Below, piece by piece: positions 49,949-60,311 of a stretch of 64,000 nucleotides of DNA (its first letter is position 1; every line of letters begins with the position of its first letter). Below the pieces are notes generated by a model. It did no database searches and was not told the DNA's origin. It saw only the letters and a program-made list of their open reading frames with translations. Source of the DNA: Roseovarius sp. MMSF_3359 (GTDB taxonomy: Bacteria > Pseudomonadota > Alphaproteobacteria > Rhodobacterales > Rhodobacteraceae); contig NZ_JASHJC010000007.1 in the NCBI RefSeq assembly GCF_030733385.1, positions 1 to 64,000 on the forward strand. Reading direction: 5' to 3'. Position numbers and translations under genes: made by a program.

Positions 49949-52900
49949 CTACCGGTCCCGGCCGGCTTCTGAGGGTTGCGGCGCGGGTTCGCGGGTTTCG
50001 GGCGCAGTGACGTTGCCGGACGATGTGCCACCCTGCGGCGCGGGATCACGCCTGATCTTTGGCGGCTCCCGGCGGAAGAACTCCCGGAACATCCCTGGCG
50101 TCAGCGCCGAGAGCGGATTGACCGACACCTGCGGTGACGCCGCTGGCCCCTTGATCGTGTAGGTAAAGCCAAAGAGCCCCTCTCCGCGGCGGGTAAAGAT
50201 CCCCCCCAAGGCATTCACCAGGTAAATCGGAGAGAACACACCCTGCATATCCATGCGTTTGCTGGCCATGTAATAATAGCCGTCCATCGAAATCCCCAGC
50301 GACGCACCGGTGGCGCTGCTTTCGATCAGGGTCACGCGATCCGGGCTGAGGTGGAACCTGGCATCGACACGGTTGAAATGCAGCCCGTCACTTTGCAACT
50401 GCTCCAGGATACCGATCACACTGACCGCGTTCAGCAGTGCCGCCATAGACGGAATGTCGCGAATACGGAAATCGTCGATGCCCAATTGCCCGTTGTAGCT
50501 GCCCTTTTCCGGTGCCGGGGTCAGGACAAGATCCATCTTTCCGTCGCGGGCATTGTTCAATAGGCCCGCCGACACCATCACGGCGCCCGCATTCTCGGAC
50601 TGGATGCGAAAGGCGCTGCGTCCGCCCTGCGGCACCACCCGGCCGTTGATGACCGCACCACCGTTGATCTTGCCGGTGAAATTGCCGTCGGCCCCCCGCG
50701 ACGTATCAAGCTCGGCCCGGAAATCGAGCAGCGCGATCCCGTCCGAGATCTGCAAGCGATCGAGTACCAGCGAGACCGGACCGCCCCGCGCGCGCCTGTT
50801 TCCCTCGCCGCTTCCGGTAAGGGTGGTGTGGCGCATGTCGATCCGCCCGCCCCGGACCCGTACCGCGGGCGCGGCCCCTGCCCCCCGGCCGATCAGGTCC
50901 ACCGGCGCATCAAGCCATCGGCCCATCCGGACCCGCGAAAAGGAGGCGCGTTCCAACGCCCCGCTTTCATAGAGGTTGACCGACCCTTGCGCGCTCAACC
51001 CGCCCCCTTCCAGGCTGACCGTCTCGATCCGCGGGGGCGACCCGAGCTGACCCGCGACGATCAGCGCCCCGGTTGCAGATTGCGGCAAGGCCCAGCCCAA
51101 CTGTCGAAGCGCCAGGCCAACACCGGCAAGGTTGGACGACAGCGAAAAACGCCCCGGCGCGTCACGGGCCAGTTCGATGGTGATGTCGGCCTGCCCCGCG
51201 CCCGAGATACTGCCCGGCGGCAACCCGATGCGAAACGCATCCGCGAAACGCTCGGAGAGTTCGATCTGTCCGGTAAATCGGCTCTTGTCATCTCCGCCGG
51301 GGCCAAGCCCGGTCTGCCATTCGCCGCTGAAAGGCACATTGCTGATCTGTCCATTGCCGCCGATCCTGAGGTCGTCGTTATTGGCCTGCACCGTCAGTTC
51401 GGCCGCATCGAGGATCCGCCCCTCGACCAGCTTCTCGCTGCGCAGATTGCTGAGCGTGCCGGTCACGTCGAAGGACACGTCCGACGTCTTGAGCTTCTTG
51501 ATCAGCAGAAGGTCCAACTGCCCCGCAAGGTCCGCCCGCCCGTCGGCCAGCGTCACCGGCTGATCCGCCTTGGTCAGGAAGCGAAACGGTTCCTCGTCGA
51601 GAAGCGACAGCGCCGCAGTAAACGTGGACGAGGTGCGCAACCTGACCTGTGCGGGCGTCCTCTTGGGCCGCACATCGGTTACAATGAAGCTGGTGCCGGA
51701 TACGTCGATCTTGCCGCCCTGGGGCGGGGTCACGTAGCCGCTGTCTGCGGTGATGACAAAGCGGTTGTCGATCAGCGACGCATGCCCTTTCGCGTCCTCG
51801 ATGGGGGGCAGTTTCTTGACGAACCGTGTCGTCAGCCCGGCGAAATCAAAGGCCAGGAAATAGTCGAGATTGGTTTTTGGATGCAGGCGCAGGGCCACCT
51901 GAATATCGCTCAGATCCGCCTTCGACACGTTCTCGTCGATCCATCGGCGTGTGCCATGGGCCAGACCAGGTGGCCAGAGCGCCACAAGCCGTTCCGGCGT
52001 CAGCGCGTCCAGCCGCCCGTCGAGGGCAAAATCCCACCCGTCCGGCGCCGCCCGGAGGTTTCCGGAGGCCACGAAAGTACCGCCCTGATCGCTCAGCGTA
52101 AGTTGGCCAAGCGACAAGAGGAACGGTTCGATCTGGAGGCGCACGTCGAGGCTCGCACCCTCAAGCTCGATAGGCTCGGGATAGGTTCCATTCGGGTTTG
52201 CGCTGATCCGGCTGACCTGCATCTGCCCAAGAATCTCGCGCGGCAGGCCGTTTTCGATCCCGACAAGGCTGGCGCGGCCCGAGGCGCTCGCACTGACCCA
52301 GTTGCTCTCAACCGACAGTTCGTCGAACTGCATCACCTGGGTCACGGGGTCATAGGTGAAATAGCTGCGCGCCGATTTGAACGCGATCGGATCGGTGGCC
52401 TCGGTCGGTTGCAACGCCCCCTCGCCGATCTGCAGCGTGGCGTTCAGCGGACCAAGCGCACCGGCACTGTCCACGCCCGCCCTGAGCGCGCCGGATATCG
52501 GTGCATCAAGCGCCCCGAGCCACGCCAGCGCCGGTGATTGCCCGGCAATGTCGTCCGTCGCCATATCCTGGAAACTCAACCCCAGCTCGGCCGCAGTATC
52601 GCCAATCCGACCGCTGTAGCTAACCGCAAGCGTGGTCGCCGTGGCCCGCCCGCCCAGAAGCGCAAAGTCACCGCGAATGGTCAGGTCGTCGCCATCACGG
52701 GTCAACTGAACCCGACCGCCATCCACCGTCCACGCCCGTTTGGCGCGCAGGTCGGTATATTGCACGGTCAGGTTTTCCGCACTGATCCTTTTCAGCGCGC
52801 GGAAATTGGGCCGCATCAGGAGCTTGTCGAGATCGTCGATCAACGCGGCGATGTTGGCGGCCCGGTCCACGGTCGACCCGGTGTCGCCCAGCGAAAAGTC

Positions 52901-53323
52901 GATGCTGCCATCCGCCGCACGGCGCAGGGTCATCCGCGCGCCCGAAAGCTGGATCGACGCGGGTTGCAGCCGCCCTTGCATCAGCGGCCTGAGCGCCACG
53001 GTTCCAGCGATGTCCGATAGGTTCACCAAGGGCGTGCCGGCGGTGTCGTCCACCTGCAGATCACGCAGCAGGATGCGGGGCTTCCAGCCTTCCTGCATGA
53101 CAAAGCCGACCTCGCCGACCTCGACATTGAAATCCGACTGCTGCGTATTGAGCCGCTCCACCAGGCGCGCCCGCACCCATTCCGGGGCGGTCAGTTGCGT
53201 GCCCACCAGCGTCGTCGCGTAGATCCCACCGACAACAAGCACCACCACCAGCGCCAGCATGAGCCGGGCCAACAGACGCCGCTTACGCCCCTTGGGTCTG
53301 ATCTGATCGCTCTTGTCGCTCAT
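49949..53323 (-). CDS. YhdP/AsmA-like envelope protein
   Basis: The 1124-residue protein has a basic cytoplasmic N-terminus, one membrane helix (about 18-40) and a very long periplasmic beta-rich part. The N-terminal DUF3971-like region and the C-terminal AsmA_2-like region (with [20 protein letters not shown] and [24 protein letters not shown]) correspond to YhdP of E. coli. YhdP, TamB and AsmA relatives form long grooves thought to move phospholipids to the outer membrane. The C-terminus is Pro/Glu/Arg-rich and disordered. It is upstream of queA on the same strand. Confidence 0.9.
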   Translation of the reverse strand: MSDKSDQIRPKGRKRRLLARLMLALVVVLVVGGIYATTLVGTQLTAPEWVRARLVERLNTQQSDFNVEVGEVGFVMQEGWKPRILLRDLQVDDTAGTPLVNLSDIAGTVALRPLMQGRLQPASIQLSGARMTLRRAADGSIDFSLGDTGSTVDRAANIAALIDDLDKLLMRPNFRALKRISAENLTVQYTDLRAKRAWTVDGGRVQLTRDGDDLTIRGDFALLGGRATATTLAVSYSGRIGDTAAELGLSFQDMATDDIAGQSPALAWLGALDAPISGALRAGVDSAGALGPLNATLQIGEGALQPTEATDPIAFKSARSYFTYDPVTQVMQFDELSVESNWVSASASGRASLVGIENGLPREILGQMQVSRISANPNGTYPEPIELEGASLDVRLQIEPFLLSLGQLTLSDQGGTFVASGNLRAAPDGWDFALDGRLDALTPERLVALWPPGLAHGTRRWIDENVSKADLSDIQVALRLHPKTNLDYFLAFDFAGLTTRFVKKLPPIEDAKGHASLIDNRFVITADSGYVTPPQGGKIDVSGTSFIVTDVRPKRTPAQVRLRTSSTFTAALSLLDEEPFRFLTKADQPVTLADGRADLAGQLDLLLIKKLKTSDVSFDVTGTLSNLRSEKLVEGRILDAAELTVQANNDDLRIGGNGQISNVPFSGEWQTGLGPGGDDKSRFTGQIELSERFADAFRIGLPPGSISGAGQADITIELARDAPGRFSLSSNLAGVGLALRQLGWALPQSATGALIVAGQLGSPPRIETVSLEGGGLSAQGSVNLYESGALERASFSRVRMGRWLDAPVDLIGRGAGAAPAVRVRGGRIDMRHTTLTGSGEGNRRARGGPVSLVLDRLQISDGIALLDFRAELDTSRGADGNFTGKINGGAVINGRVVPQGGRSAFRIQSENAGAVMVSAGLLNNARDGKMDLVLTPAPEKGSYNGQLGIDDFRIRDIPSMAALLNAVSVIGILEQLQSDGLHFNRVDARFHLSPDRVTLIESSATGASLGISMDGYYYMASKRMDMQGVFSPIYLVNALGGIFTRRGEGLFGFTYTIKGPAASPQVSVNPLSALTPGMFREFFRREPPKIRRDPAPQGGTSSGNVTAPETREPAPQPSEAGRDR

Positions 53324-53433
53324 CTTTTTCGGATCACCGGACGCGATGCCGGTCTTTGCTGCCTCTTGGCTTTATTCTTGCTGCTTGCGACCTAATATGA
53401 AACTCACTTTTTTGCACCCCTAAAGGAGACACC

Positions 53434-53895
53434 ATGCCCGAGCCCCAAGATACCGCCCCGGATTTCACCCTGCCCCGCGATGGCGGCGGCGATGTGACGC
53501 TGTCGGCCTTGCGCCCCGGCAAGGCGGTTCTGTTCTTTTATCCGCGCGACGACACGTCCGGCTGCACCAAGGAAGCGATTGCCTTTACCGGGATGGTCGA
53601 TGACTTTGCCAAGGCGGGCGTCACCATCATGGGCATCTCCAAGGACACGATCGCCAAACATGACAAGTTCCGCGACAAGCACGGGCTTGGCGTGGCGCTT
53701 CTGTCGGATGCCGAGGGCGATGTGTGCGAACAATACGGCGTCTGGAAGGAAAAGAGCATGTACGGCAAGAAGTTCATGGGAATCGAACGCTCCACATTCC
53801 TGATCGACGGGGACGGCAAGGTCGCGCAGGTCTGGCGCAAGGTCAAAGTGCCGGGCCATGCCGAGGCGGTGTTGGAAGCGGCGAAGGCGCTATGA
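53434..53895 (+). CDS. bcp: thioredoxin-dependent peroxiredoxin (Bcp/PrxQ type)
   Basis: The 153-residue enzyme reduces peroxides. FYPRDDTSGCTKEAIAF holds the peroxidatic Cys44 within the PxxxTxxC motif. The resolving Cys usual five residues later in many Bcp proteins is replaced (Ile49); Cys98 in GDVCEQYG could serve instead, or the protein may act as a 1-Cys type. AAAGGAG precedes the ATG. The next gene (DUF455) overlaps the stop by four bases, so both are probably one oxidative-stress or metal related unit. Confidence 0.95.
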   Translation: MPEPQDTAPDFTLPRDGGGDVTLSALRPGKAVLFFYPRDDTSGCTKEAIAFTGMVDDFAKAGVTIMGISKDTIAKHDKFRDKHGLGVALLSDAEGDVCEQYGVWKEKSMYGKKFMGIERSTFLIDGDGKVAQVWRKVKVPGHAEAVLEAAKAL

Positions 53896-54719
53896 GCGCC
53901 AAGACCCTGAGCGAGATGGCCGTCGACGTGCTGGGCACCGCCGACGGCCGCGCCAAGACGGCCCTGTCACGCGCCCATGCGGCGACGTGGTTTGCCGCGC
54001 GCAAGGCCGGTGAAGAGATCGCCATCGGCCGGACATCGCCACCCCTGCGCCCGGCCCGGCCCGACAAACCCGAGCTTCTGGACCCGCGCGACGTGCCGCG
54101 CCGCCGCCCCGGCAGCGAAAAGGGCCGCATCGCGATCCTGCATGCGGTGGCACATATCGAATTGAATGCCGTCGACCTGCATTGGGACATCATCGCGCGC
54201 TTTGCGGACGTTAAAATGCCCATCGGGTATTTCGACGACTGGGTGAAGGCCGCGGACGAAGAATCAAAACATTTCAACCTGATATGCGACTGCCTTGAAG
54301 CTCTTGGAAGTCACTACGGCGCGCTTCCCGCCCATGCGGGCATGTGGCGCGCTGCCGAAGATACGGCCGAAGATTTCATGGGCCGCCTCGCCGTCGTTCC
54401 CATGGTGCTCGAGGCGCGCGGCCTCGATGTGACCCCGGGCATGATCGAGATTTTCGAACGGGCGGGCGACGAAAAGTCCGTGGCCGCCATGAAGGTGATC
54501 TATGCCGAAGAGGTCGGTCATGTCGCCTATGGTTCCAAGTGGTTTCACTTCCTCTGCGGGCGCCATGATATCGACCCGAAGGACGCCTTTCACGACCTGG
54601 TGCAGCGCTACTTTCACGGCCCCCTCAAGCCGCCCTTCAACGAAGAGAAGCGGGCCGAGGCCGGGTTGCCGCCGGACTTCTATTGGCCCCTCGCGGCGAC
54701 ATCATCGGTCCGCGACTGA
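53892..54719 (+). CDS. DUF455 ferritin-like protein
   Basis: The 275-residue protein has a helical ferritin-like core (about 85-250) with Glu/His residues placed for a di-metal site: HAVAHIELNAVDLHWD, ADEESKHFNLI, MVLEARGLDVTPG and YAEEVGHVAYGSKWF. This is the DUF455 pattern, related to MiaE-type non-haem di-iron oxygenases. The reaction is not known. The ATG overlaps the bcp stop (ATGA), implying a shared function such as dealing with peroxide or iron. Confidence 0.9.
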   Translation: MSAKTLSEMAVDVLGTADGRAKTALSRAHAATWFAARKAGEEIAIGRTSPPLRPARPDKPELLDPRDVPRRRPGSEKGRIAILHAVAHIELNAVDLHWDIIARFADVKMPIGYFDDWVKAADEESKHFNLICDCLEALGSHYGALPAHAGMWRAAEDTAEDFMGRLAVVPMVLEARGLDVTPGMIEIFERAGDEKSVAAMKVIYAEEVGHVAYGSKWFHFLCGRHDIDPKDAFHDLVQRYFHGPLKPPFNEEKRAEAGLPPDFYWPLAATSSVRD

Positions 54720-54988
54720 CCGCGTCGCCACGCCTCCGGGACACCACAACGCCCGGTTGCACCCCGCAATTTCCCCGCGAAGTCGGATCAGGAACGGACA
54801 GGTTGCCGCACCCAAGCCCTTGCTAATCGGCAACTTTTTGCCGTCAAAGCAACATTCGGCCCAATTTTGCCGCACTCTTGGTCAAAAATCTTGCCCAACG
54901 GGAAAGCTCTGGTTAAGCACTTCGCCAAGGCGCTCGACCGTTCAAAGAATGCGCCGTCAAAGGGTTGGGACACTAAAGGGACAGTTTC

Positions 54989-56311
54989 TTGCGGACAAGG
55001 ATCGCGATCAAATTCCATGCGCTGCTAGAGCGCCACTTTCCTGAGCGCCGCGTTTTCCTGCGCTCGGACACCGACACCAGATTCATCCGGCTCAGACCTG
55101 AATCCCAGCTTCTCGCTTTTGTCGGCGCCTCGGCCATCGTCTCCTGGGCCATCATCGCCACGGCCATCCTTCTCATGGACAGTATCGGTTCGGGCAATTT
55201 CCGCGAGCAGGCCAAACGCGACCAACGCACTTATGAGGCCCGCCTGAACGCGCTGTCATCCGAGCGCGACAAGCGCGCCGAAGAGGCATTGGCCGCGCAG
55301 GAACGGTTCAACTCTGCGCTGGAGCAGATCTCGGTGATGCAGTCGGAACTGCTCGCCTCCGAAATTCGCCGCACGGAGCTTGAGACCGGGATCGACGTCA
55401 TCCAATCCACCCTGCGCCGCACCATGAAGGAGCGTGAGGTTGCCCGCCAGGAGGCCACCGAGCTGGCCAAGGCGATGAGCGACGAGAGCGCGACCGGTGC
55501 CGCGAATGGTGCCCTGGACGAGGATAGCAGCGGCGCGCTCGATTTCCTCACCGCCGCCCTGGCCGAAACCGCGCAGGAACGCGACAAGGTTATCGCCGAT
55601 GCGCAGGAGGCATTGATCCAGGCCGACCGCATGGCCGAGGAAATCGCCCTGATGCGCGACAAGAACGATCAGATCTTCCGCCAGCTTGAAGAGGCGATGA
55701 CGATCTCGGTCGAGCCGCTGGACAAGATGTTCCGCGCGGCGGGCATGGATACCGACAACCTTCTGGCGCAGGTGCGCCGCGGCTATTCCGGGCAAGGCGG
55801 GCCGCTCACGCCGCTGACCTTCTCGACCCGCGGCGAGGAGCTTTCGCATGATACGCTGCGGGCCAACCGCCTGCTCAACCAGATGGACGAGCTGAACCTT
55901 TACCGGATCGCCGCGCAGAAAGCACCCTTTGCCCTGCCCGTCAAGAATGCGTTCCGCTTCACTTCGGGATTCGGGATGCGGTGGGGCCGAATGCACAAAG
56001 GTACCGATTTCGCCGCCCCCCATGGCACGCCGATCCATGCTACCGCCGATGGGGTCGTGACCCACGCGACCTGGCAATCGGGCTATGGGCTGATGGTCAA
56101 GATCCAGCATGAATTCGGCATCGAGACGCGCTATGCGCACAACTCCAAGATATTCGTGAAGAAGGGCCAAAGGGTCTCGCGCGGGGACAAGATTGCTGCT
56201 ATGGGGAACACTGGACGTTCGACCGGCACACATCTACACTACGAAGTCCGTGTCGGCGGCAAGGCCGTCAACCCCATGATCTATATCAAGGCTGCAAGAG
56301 ATGTTTTCTAA
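54989..56311 (+). CDS. M23 peptidoglycan endopeptidase with coiled coil (LmdC-like)
   Basis: The 440-residue protein has a short cytoplasmic N-terminus, one membrane helix (about 42-63), a long Glu/Arg/Ala-rich coiled coil (about 70-245) and a periplasmic LytM/M23 domain (about 310-440). The zinc-site motifs HKGTDFAAPHG and HLHYE (His415, His417) are complete, so it should cut peptide crosslinks in the wall. The start appears to be TTG at 54989 with AAAGGG upstream. The 3' end overlaps the bactofilin gene by 11 bases. From memory, such M23 protein/bactofilin pairs (LmdC-BacA) control local cell-wall shape in stalked alphaproteobacteria. Confidence 0.93.
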   Translation: MRTRIAIKFHALLERHFPERRVFLRSDTDTRFIRLRPESQLLAFVGASAIVSWAIIATAILLMDSIGSGNFREQAKRDQRTYEARLNALSSERDKRAEEALAAQERFNSALEQISVMQSELLASEIRRTELETGIDVIQSTLRRTMKEREVARQEATELAKAMSDESATGAANGALDEDSSGALDFLTAALAETAQERDKVIADAQEALIQADRMAEEIALMRDKNDQIFRQLEEAMTISVEPLDKMFRAAGMDTDNLLAQVRRGYSGQGGPLTPLTFSTRGEELSHDTLRANRLLNQMDELNLYRIAAQKAPFALPVKNAFRFTSGFGMRWGRMHKGTDFAAPHGTPIHATADGVVTHATWQSGYGLMVKIQHEFGIETRYAHNSKIFVKKGQRVSRGDKIAAMGNTGRSTGTHLHYEVRVGGKAVNPMIYIKAARDVF

Positions 56312-56828
56312 AAGCAAAATCAACGAACCCGGCGCCAAGGCTGACGAAACCAGCAAACCTGCTGCTCCGGAACGCAAGCCCGACACCTTCAAGTCCGACG
56401 CCCCCGCGGGCGGCGACTTCAAGGCCAGCGCCCCCAAGGCGAAACCGCCCGCATCGGTCCTGTCGACCGACCTGCATATGACCGGCAACATCAAGACCAC
56501 CGGTGACGTCCAGGTTGAAGGCACGGTCGAGGGCGACATCCGCGCGCATCTGCTGACCATCGGCGAAGGTGCCACCATCAAGGGCGAAGTGATCGCCGAT
56601 GACGTCGTCATCAACGGCCGCATCGTGGGCCGCGTGCGTGGCCTCAAGGTCCGCCTGACCTCGACCGCGCGTGTCGAAGGCGACATCATCCACAAGACTA
56701 TCGCGATCGAATCCGGCGCCCATTTCGAAGGCTCGGTGCAACGTCAGGACGATCCGCTCAACGCCAAGGCCGGCGGCGGTGCCCCCTCCAAGCCACAGCA
56801 GGCGGCAAGCGCCCCGCAGAAAAACTGA
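56301..56828 (+). CDS. bacA: bactofilin (polymer-forming cytoskeletal protein)
   Basis: The 175-residue protein has the bactofilin beta-helix (about 50-150; STDLHMTGNIKTTGDVQVEG, then repeated hydrophobic triplets) with disordered ends. The start MFSKSK closely resembles the membrane-targeting N-terminus reported for other bactofilins (MFSKQAKS in Caulobacter-type BacA, from memory). It polymerises without nucleotide into membrane-bound filaments that position wall enzymes. The overlap with the M23 gene makes the two a translationally coupled pair. Confidence 0.94.
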   Translation: MFSKSKINEPGAKADETSKPAAPERKPDTFKSDAPAGGDFKASAPKAKPPASVLSTDLHMTGNIKTTGDVQVEGTVEGDIRAHLLTIGEGATIKGEVIADDVVINGRIVGRVRGLKVRLTSTARVEGDIIHKTIAIESGAHFEGSVQRQDDPLNAKAGGGAPSKPQQAASAPQKN

Positions 56829-56848
56829 TCCCACGCGGATTCGGAACT

Positions 56849-56881
56849 AAAAGGCGCCCTGCCCCGCAGCGGCGCCTTTTT
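56849..56881 (+). terminator. rho-independent terminator of the M23-bactofilin operon
   Basis: AAAAGGCGCC pairs with GGCGCCTTTTT around a 12-base loop; the stem runs directly into five T. It lies 20 bases after the bactofilin stop. Confidence 0.9.
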
Positions 56882-56907
56882 CGTGCGACGATGCGCAGGA
56901 GAGCCAC

Positions 56908-57774
56908 GTGACAGCAACCGACGAGACCTGGGTCGCCCTGATGGGCGTCAAGGGTGGCCCCGCGATCAAGCCCGGATCGAACATGCCCACCTCGACGCTG
57001 CTGCGGGTCGGGGGCAAGGTGATCCTGGTCGATGCGGGTCTTGGTGCGGCGCGCGGCATCTGCGACCAGGGGGTGGCACTGACCGATCTGGACCTGATCG
57101 TGGTGACCCACCTTCATTCCGATCACTACCTGGAACTCGGGCCGCTCCTTCACACCGCCTGGGTGGCGGGATTGCGCCGTCCGATCCCCATCATCGGCCC
57201 CGCGGGCCTTGGCGCCTATTGGAGCGGGTTTCTCGCCGCGATGGATTTCGACATCTCGCTCCGGATCGAAGACGAAGGCCGCTGCGCCCTGGCGCCGCTG
57301 GCAGAAATCCGCGAGATCGCGGACGGCGTGATCGAAGAGCAATCCGGCCTCGTTATCCGCGCCCTGCGCAACCAGCATCCGCCCATTACCGAAAGCTACG
57401 CGCTCAGTTTCGAAACACACGACAAGAAGATCGTGCTTTCGGGCGATACCACCTATTTCGATGGCATGGCCGCATTTGCCCAAGATGCCGACCTGTTGGT
57501 GCATGAGGTGCTATTGGAGGCAGGTGTCGATGCGCTTTGCGCCAGCCTTGATATGCCGGATGACCGGCTGAAACGCCACCTGATGCGCAGCCATACAAGC
57601 GCGCCGGATGTGGGCCGGATCGCGCGCGACGCGGGCGTCAGGCACCTCGCCTTGCATCATTTCGTGCCCGGAGCCGACCCCACCTATGGACCCGAAGATT
57701 GGGAAGCCGCCATTCGCGCTACATGGGAGGGGCCACTGACCATCGGCAATGACGGGGTCAGGATAGAAGTGTAG
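56908..57774 (+). CDS. MBL-fold metallohydrolase
   Basis: The 288-residue soluble protein has the metallo-beta-lactamase fold. THLHSDH (His68, His70, Asp72, His73) is the main metal motif; LSGDTTYFDG gives the bridging Asp, and the last His is in ALHHFVPG. The arrangement resembles RNase Z/arylsulfatase-type hydrolases. It starts with GTG at 56908 (CAGGAG upstream). The substrate is unknown. It lies between the bactofilin terminator and the MBOAT gene. Confidence 0.9.
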   Translation: MTATDETWVALMGVKGGPAIKPGSNMPTSTLLRVGGKVILVDAGLGAARGICDQGVALTDLDLIVVTHLHSDHYLELGPLLHTAWVAGLRRPIPIIGPAGLGAYWSGFLAAMDFDISLRIEDEGRCALAPLAEIREIADGVIEEQSGLVIRALRNQHPPITESYALSFETHDKKIVLSGDTTYFDGMAAFAQDADLLVHEVLLEAGVDALCASLDMPDDRLKRHLMRSHTSAPDVGRIARDAGVRHLALHHFVPGADPTYGPEDWEAAIRATWEGPLTIGNDGVRIEV

Positions 57775-57846
57775 CAGGCGGTTGTCGTTCCACATCACCG
57801 CGGATAAGACAGATCAACGCCACAGATCAAACCGGCATTTCCTGAC

Positions 57847-59250
57847 GTGACATTCGCCTCCATCCCTTTCCTGTTCTATTTCCTGCCGACGTTCCTCGCG
57901 CTCTACTTCCTGCTGCCCTTTCGCAACCTCGTGTTTCTGCTCGGCTCTCTGGTCTTCTATGCCTGGGGCGAGCCGGTCTTCATCCTCCTGCTGCTGGCCT
58001 CGATCACGATGAACCATGTGATGGCCCGAATCCTTGCCGGGAACCGGACGATGCGGGTGCTGGCCATCGGCGTGGGGGCGAACCTGCTGGCGCTTGGGGT
58101 GTTCAAATACGCGGGGTTCTTTTCCGAGGTATTGCTCGACGCTTTGGGCAGTTCCGCCGAACCGCTCGATCTGCACTTGCCCCTCGGCATCTCCTTCTAC
58201 ACCTTCCAGGCCATCAGCTTTCTCGTCGACATCTACCGGCGCGAGGCCGAAGCGCCGCAAAAATGGCTCGATACCGCACTATTCATCTCGATGTTCCCGC
58301 AGCTCATCGCCGGCCCCATCGTCCGCTTCCACACCGTCGCCGAGCAGATTACCAACCGCGGCCACAGCCTTGATCGCTTCGCCTCGGGCGCGCGGCAATT
58401 CACCCGCGGGCTAGCGCAGAAGATCCTGTTGGCCAACGCCTTCGGCCAGACGGCGGATGCGGCATTCGGCGCCGATCTGGCCACGCTTGGCCCCGGGGCG
58501 GCCTGGCTTGGCCTCGTCTGCTACACGCTGCAGATCTATTTCGACTTCGCGGGCTATTCCAACATGGCGCTCGGGCTCGGCCGGATGATGGGGTTCGATT
58601 TCCCCGAGAACTTCAACTTCCCCTACATGTCACGCTCCATCACCGAATTCTGGCGGCGCTGGCACATGTCGCTGTCGCGCTGGTTCCGCGAATATCTCTA
58701 CATCCCGCTTGGCGGCAATCGCCATGGCGCGCTGCGCACCTACCTGAACCTCTCCATCGTTTTCCTGCTCTGCGGCTTCTGGCACGGGGCGGAATGGGCC
58801 TTTATCATCTGGGGCGCGTGGCACGGCGCCTTCCTCGTGCTGGAGCGCAGCCCCTTGGGTCGCGCCATCACCGCGATGCCGCTGGTGCTGCGCCACGCCT
58901 ACCTGCTCCTCGTCGTGATGCTGGCCTGGGTGCCGTTCCGGACCGAGGATTGGGGCGAGGCGCTGATTTACTTCGCGGCACTGGCCGGACAAGGCAGCGG
59001 CGCGGTCACCCTGGATCAGATCTACGCGCCGCAGCTCGCCATCCTTTTGCCCCTGGGCGCGGTCATCGCCGTCTGGCCACTCATCGCCGAAAGCCGCCCG
59101 GCCCAATGGGTGGCCGGCCGCACCGCAGCCCTCGCGCACCCGGCACCGCGTACCCTTATGGAACCGGTCTGGGTCGGCGCGCTTCTGGTGCTCTGCGCCG
59201 CCGATCTCGCCACCGGGTCCTATAACCCGTTCATCTATTTCAGGTTCTGA
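57847..59250 (+). CDS. MBOAT O-acyltransferase (AlgI/PatA/DltB-like)
   Basis: The 467-residue membrane protein has about 11-12 helices. IPFLFYFLPTFLALYFLLP opens it; ISFYTFQAISFLVDIYR, TEFWRRWHMSLSRWFREYL and the active-site FWHGAEWAFIIWG, with its conserved His, follow. Such proteins pass acyl groups across the inner membrane to a periplasmic partner. The start is GTG at 57847. The following gene, five bases downstream, encodes an AlgJ-like protein, the usual partner for polysaccharide O-acetylation. The polymer is not identifiable from this window. Confidence 0.93.
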   Translation: MTFASIPFLFYFLPTFLALYFLLPFRNLVFLLGSLVFYAWGEPVFILLLLASITMNHVMARILAGNRTMRVLAIGVGANLLALGVFKYAGFFSEVLLDALGSSAEPLDLHLPLGISFYTFQAISFLVDIYRREAEAPQKWLDTALFISMFPQLIAGPIVRFHTVAEQITNRGHSLDRFASGARQFTRGLAQKILLANAFGQTADAAFGADLATLGPGAAWLGLVCYTLQIYFDFAGYSNMALGLGRMMGFDFPENFNFPYMSRSITEFWRRWHMSLSRWFREYLYIPLGGNRHGALRTYLNLSIVFLLCGFWHGAEWAFIIWGAWHGAFLVLERSPLGRAITAMPLVLRHAYLLLVVMLAWVPFRTEDWGEALIYFAALAGQGSGAVTLDQIYAPQLAILLPLGAVIAVWPLIAESRPAQWVAGRTAALAHPAPRTLMEPVWVGALLVLCAADLATGSYNPFIYFRF

Positions 59251-59255
59251 CCGCC

Positions 59256-60305
59256 ATGGCCGATCGCGTAAGAAACCTGCTGACCGCCCTCACCTTCCTG
59301 ATGCTGATCGCTGTCCCGATGCTGATCCACCTGGCACGGCAGGCCCCCGTGGATGCCGGGGCCGAAAACCGCAGCCTCGCCGCCACGCCCAGCCTTGCCG
59401 GGATACGCGCCGACTGGACCGCCTTCCCCGAGACGGTCAATGCCTGGATGCGCGACCATTTCGGCCTGCGCCGCAGCTATCTCAAGATCGGTTTCGAGTT
59501 GGAAAAGGTGCTGCCCTCCTCCGCCGATTTCAAAGCGGTGCGTGGCGATGACGGCTGGATCTTCAACACGCTTAACGCGGCGTTGGCGCTGCATCGCGGC
59601 CTTTTGCCCTTCTCGGCAGGCGAAGCCGACGCCTGGCTCGATGGTCTGGAGCTGATCGAGGCTCGGGCGGAGGCCTCCGGGGCCGTCTTCATCGCCGCCG
59701 TCGCCCCGAACAAACATTCGATCTATCCGGAATACCTGAGCAACTACCCCCGGCAAGTCGCTGGTGAGACCCGCCTCGACGAGGTGCAGCGCCGTGCCCG
59801 GGATCGTGACCTGCCGCTGATCGACCTGCGTCCGGCCCTGCGTGCGGCGAAATCCGACACGAAGGTGTATTACCAAACCGACAGCCATTGGACCGATCTG
59901 GGCGCCTATACCGGGTTTGTCGACCTGCGCCGCGCCCTGGTGGAACGCGGTATCGACGTACCCGACATTCCCCGCGATGCGCTCCGCCTGCGGGAGGTGA
60001 CCGATTTCCAGGGCGATCTATACGGTCTGCTCGGCGAGGAAAACGGCCCGCCCGAGAGTATCACCGCGGTCCGCCCGCCCCATGCCCGCGGCGCAAAGGC
60101 CGGGTCGATCCTCCTCATCGGGGATTCGTTCATCACCCAGATCGCAAAGTACTTCGAAGGGACGTTTGAAAAAGTCGATATCATCGACAATGCCGCTGGC
60201 GCACCGGATCTAAGCAAAATCACACCCGGCACCTATGACGTCGTGCTTTTCGAGATCGTCGAAAGGTATCTCAGCCGTCCGCTTGAGCCCATCTCGGGAC
60301 CATGA
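59256..60305 (+). CDS. AlgJ/AlgX-like DHHW-type acetyltransferase partner
   Basis: The 349-residue protein has an N-terminal signal anchor (about 8-28) and a periplasmic SGNH-like domain. TDSHWTDLGAY holds the Asp/His pair of the catalytic triad and LLIGDSFITQ the nucleophile Ser, as in AlgJ and AlgX. It would move the acetyl group from the MBOAT protein to a sugar polymer. It follows the MBOAT gene by five bases. Confidence 0.9.
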   Translation: MADRVRNLLTALTFLMLIAVPMLIHLARQAPVDAGAENRSLAATPSLAGIRADWTAFPETVNAWMRDHFGLRRSYLKIGFELEKVLPSSADFKAVRGDDGWIFNTLNAALALHRGLLPFSAGEADAWLDGLELIEARAEASGAVFIAAVAPNKHSIYPEYLSNYPRQVAGETRLDEVQRRARDRDLPLIDLRPALRAAKSDTKVYYQTDSHWTDLGAYTGFVDLRRALVERGIDVPDIPRDALRLREVTDFQGDLYGLLGEENGPPESITAVRPPHARGAKAGSILLIGDSFITQIAKYFEGTFEKVDIIDNAAGAPDLSKITPGTYDVVLFEIVERYLSRPLEPISGP

Positions 60306-60311
60306 GCGCAA

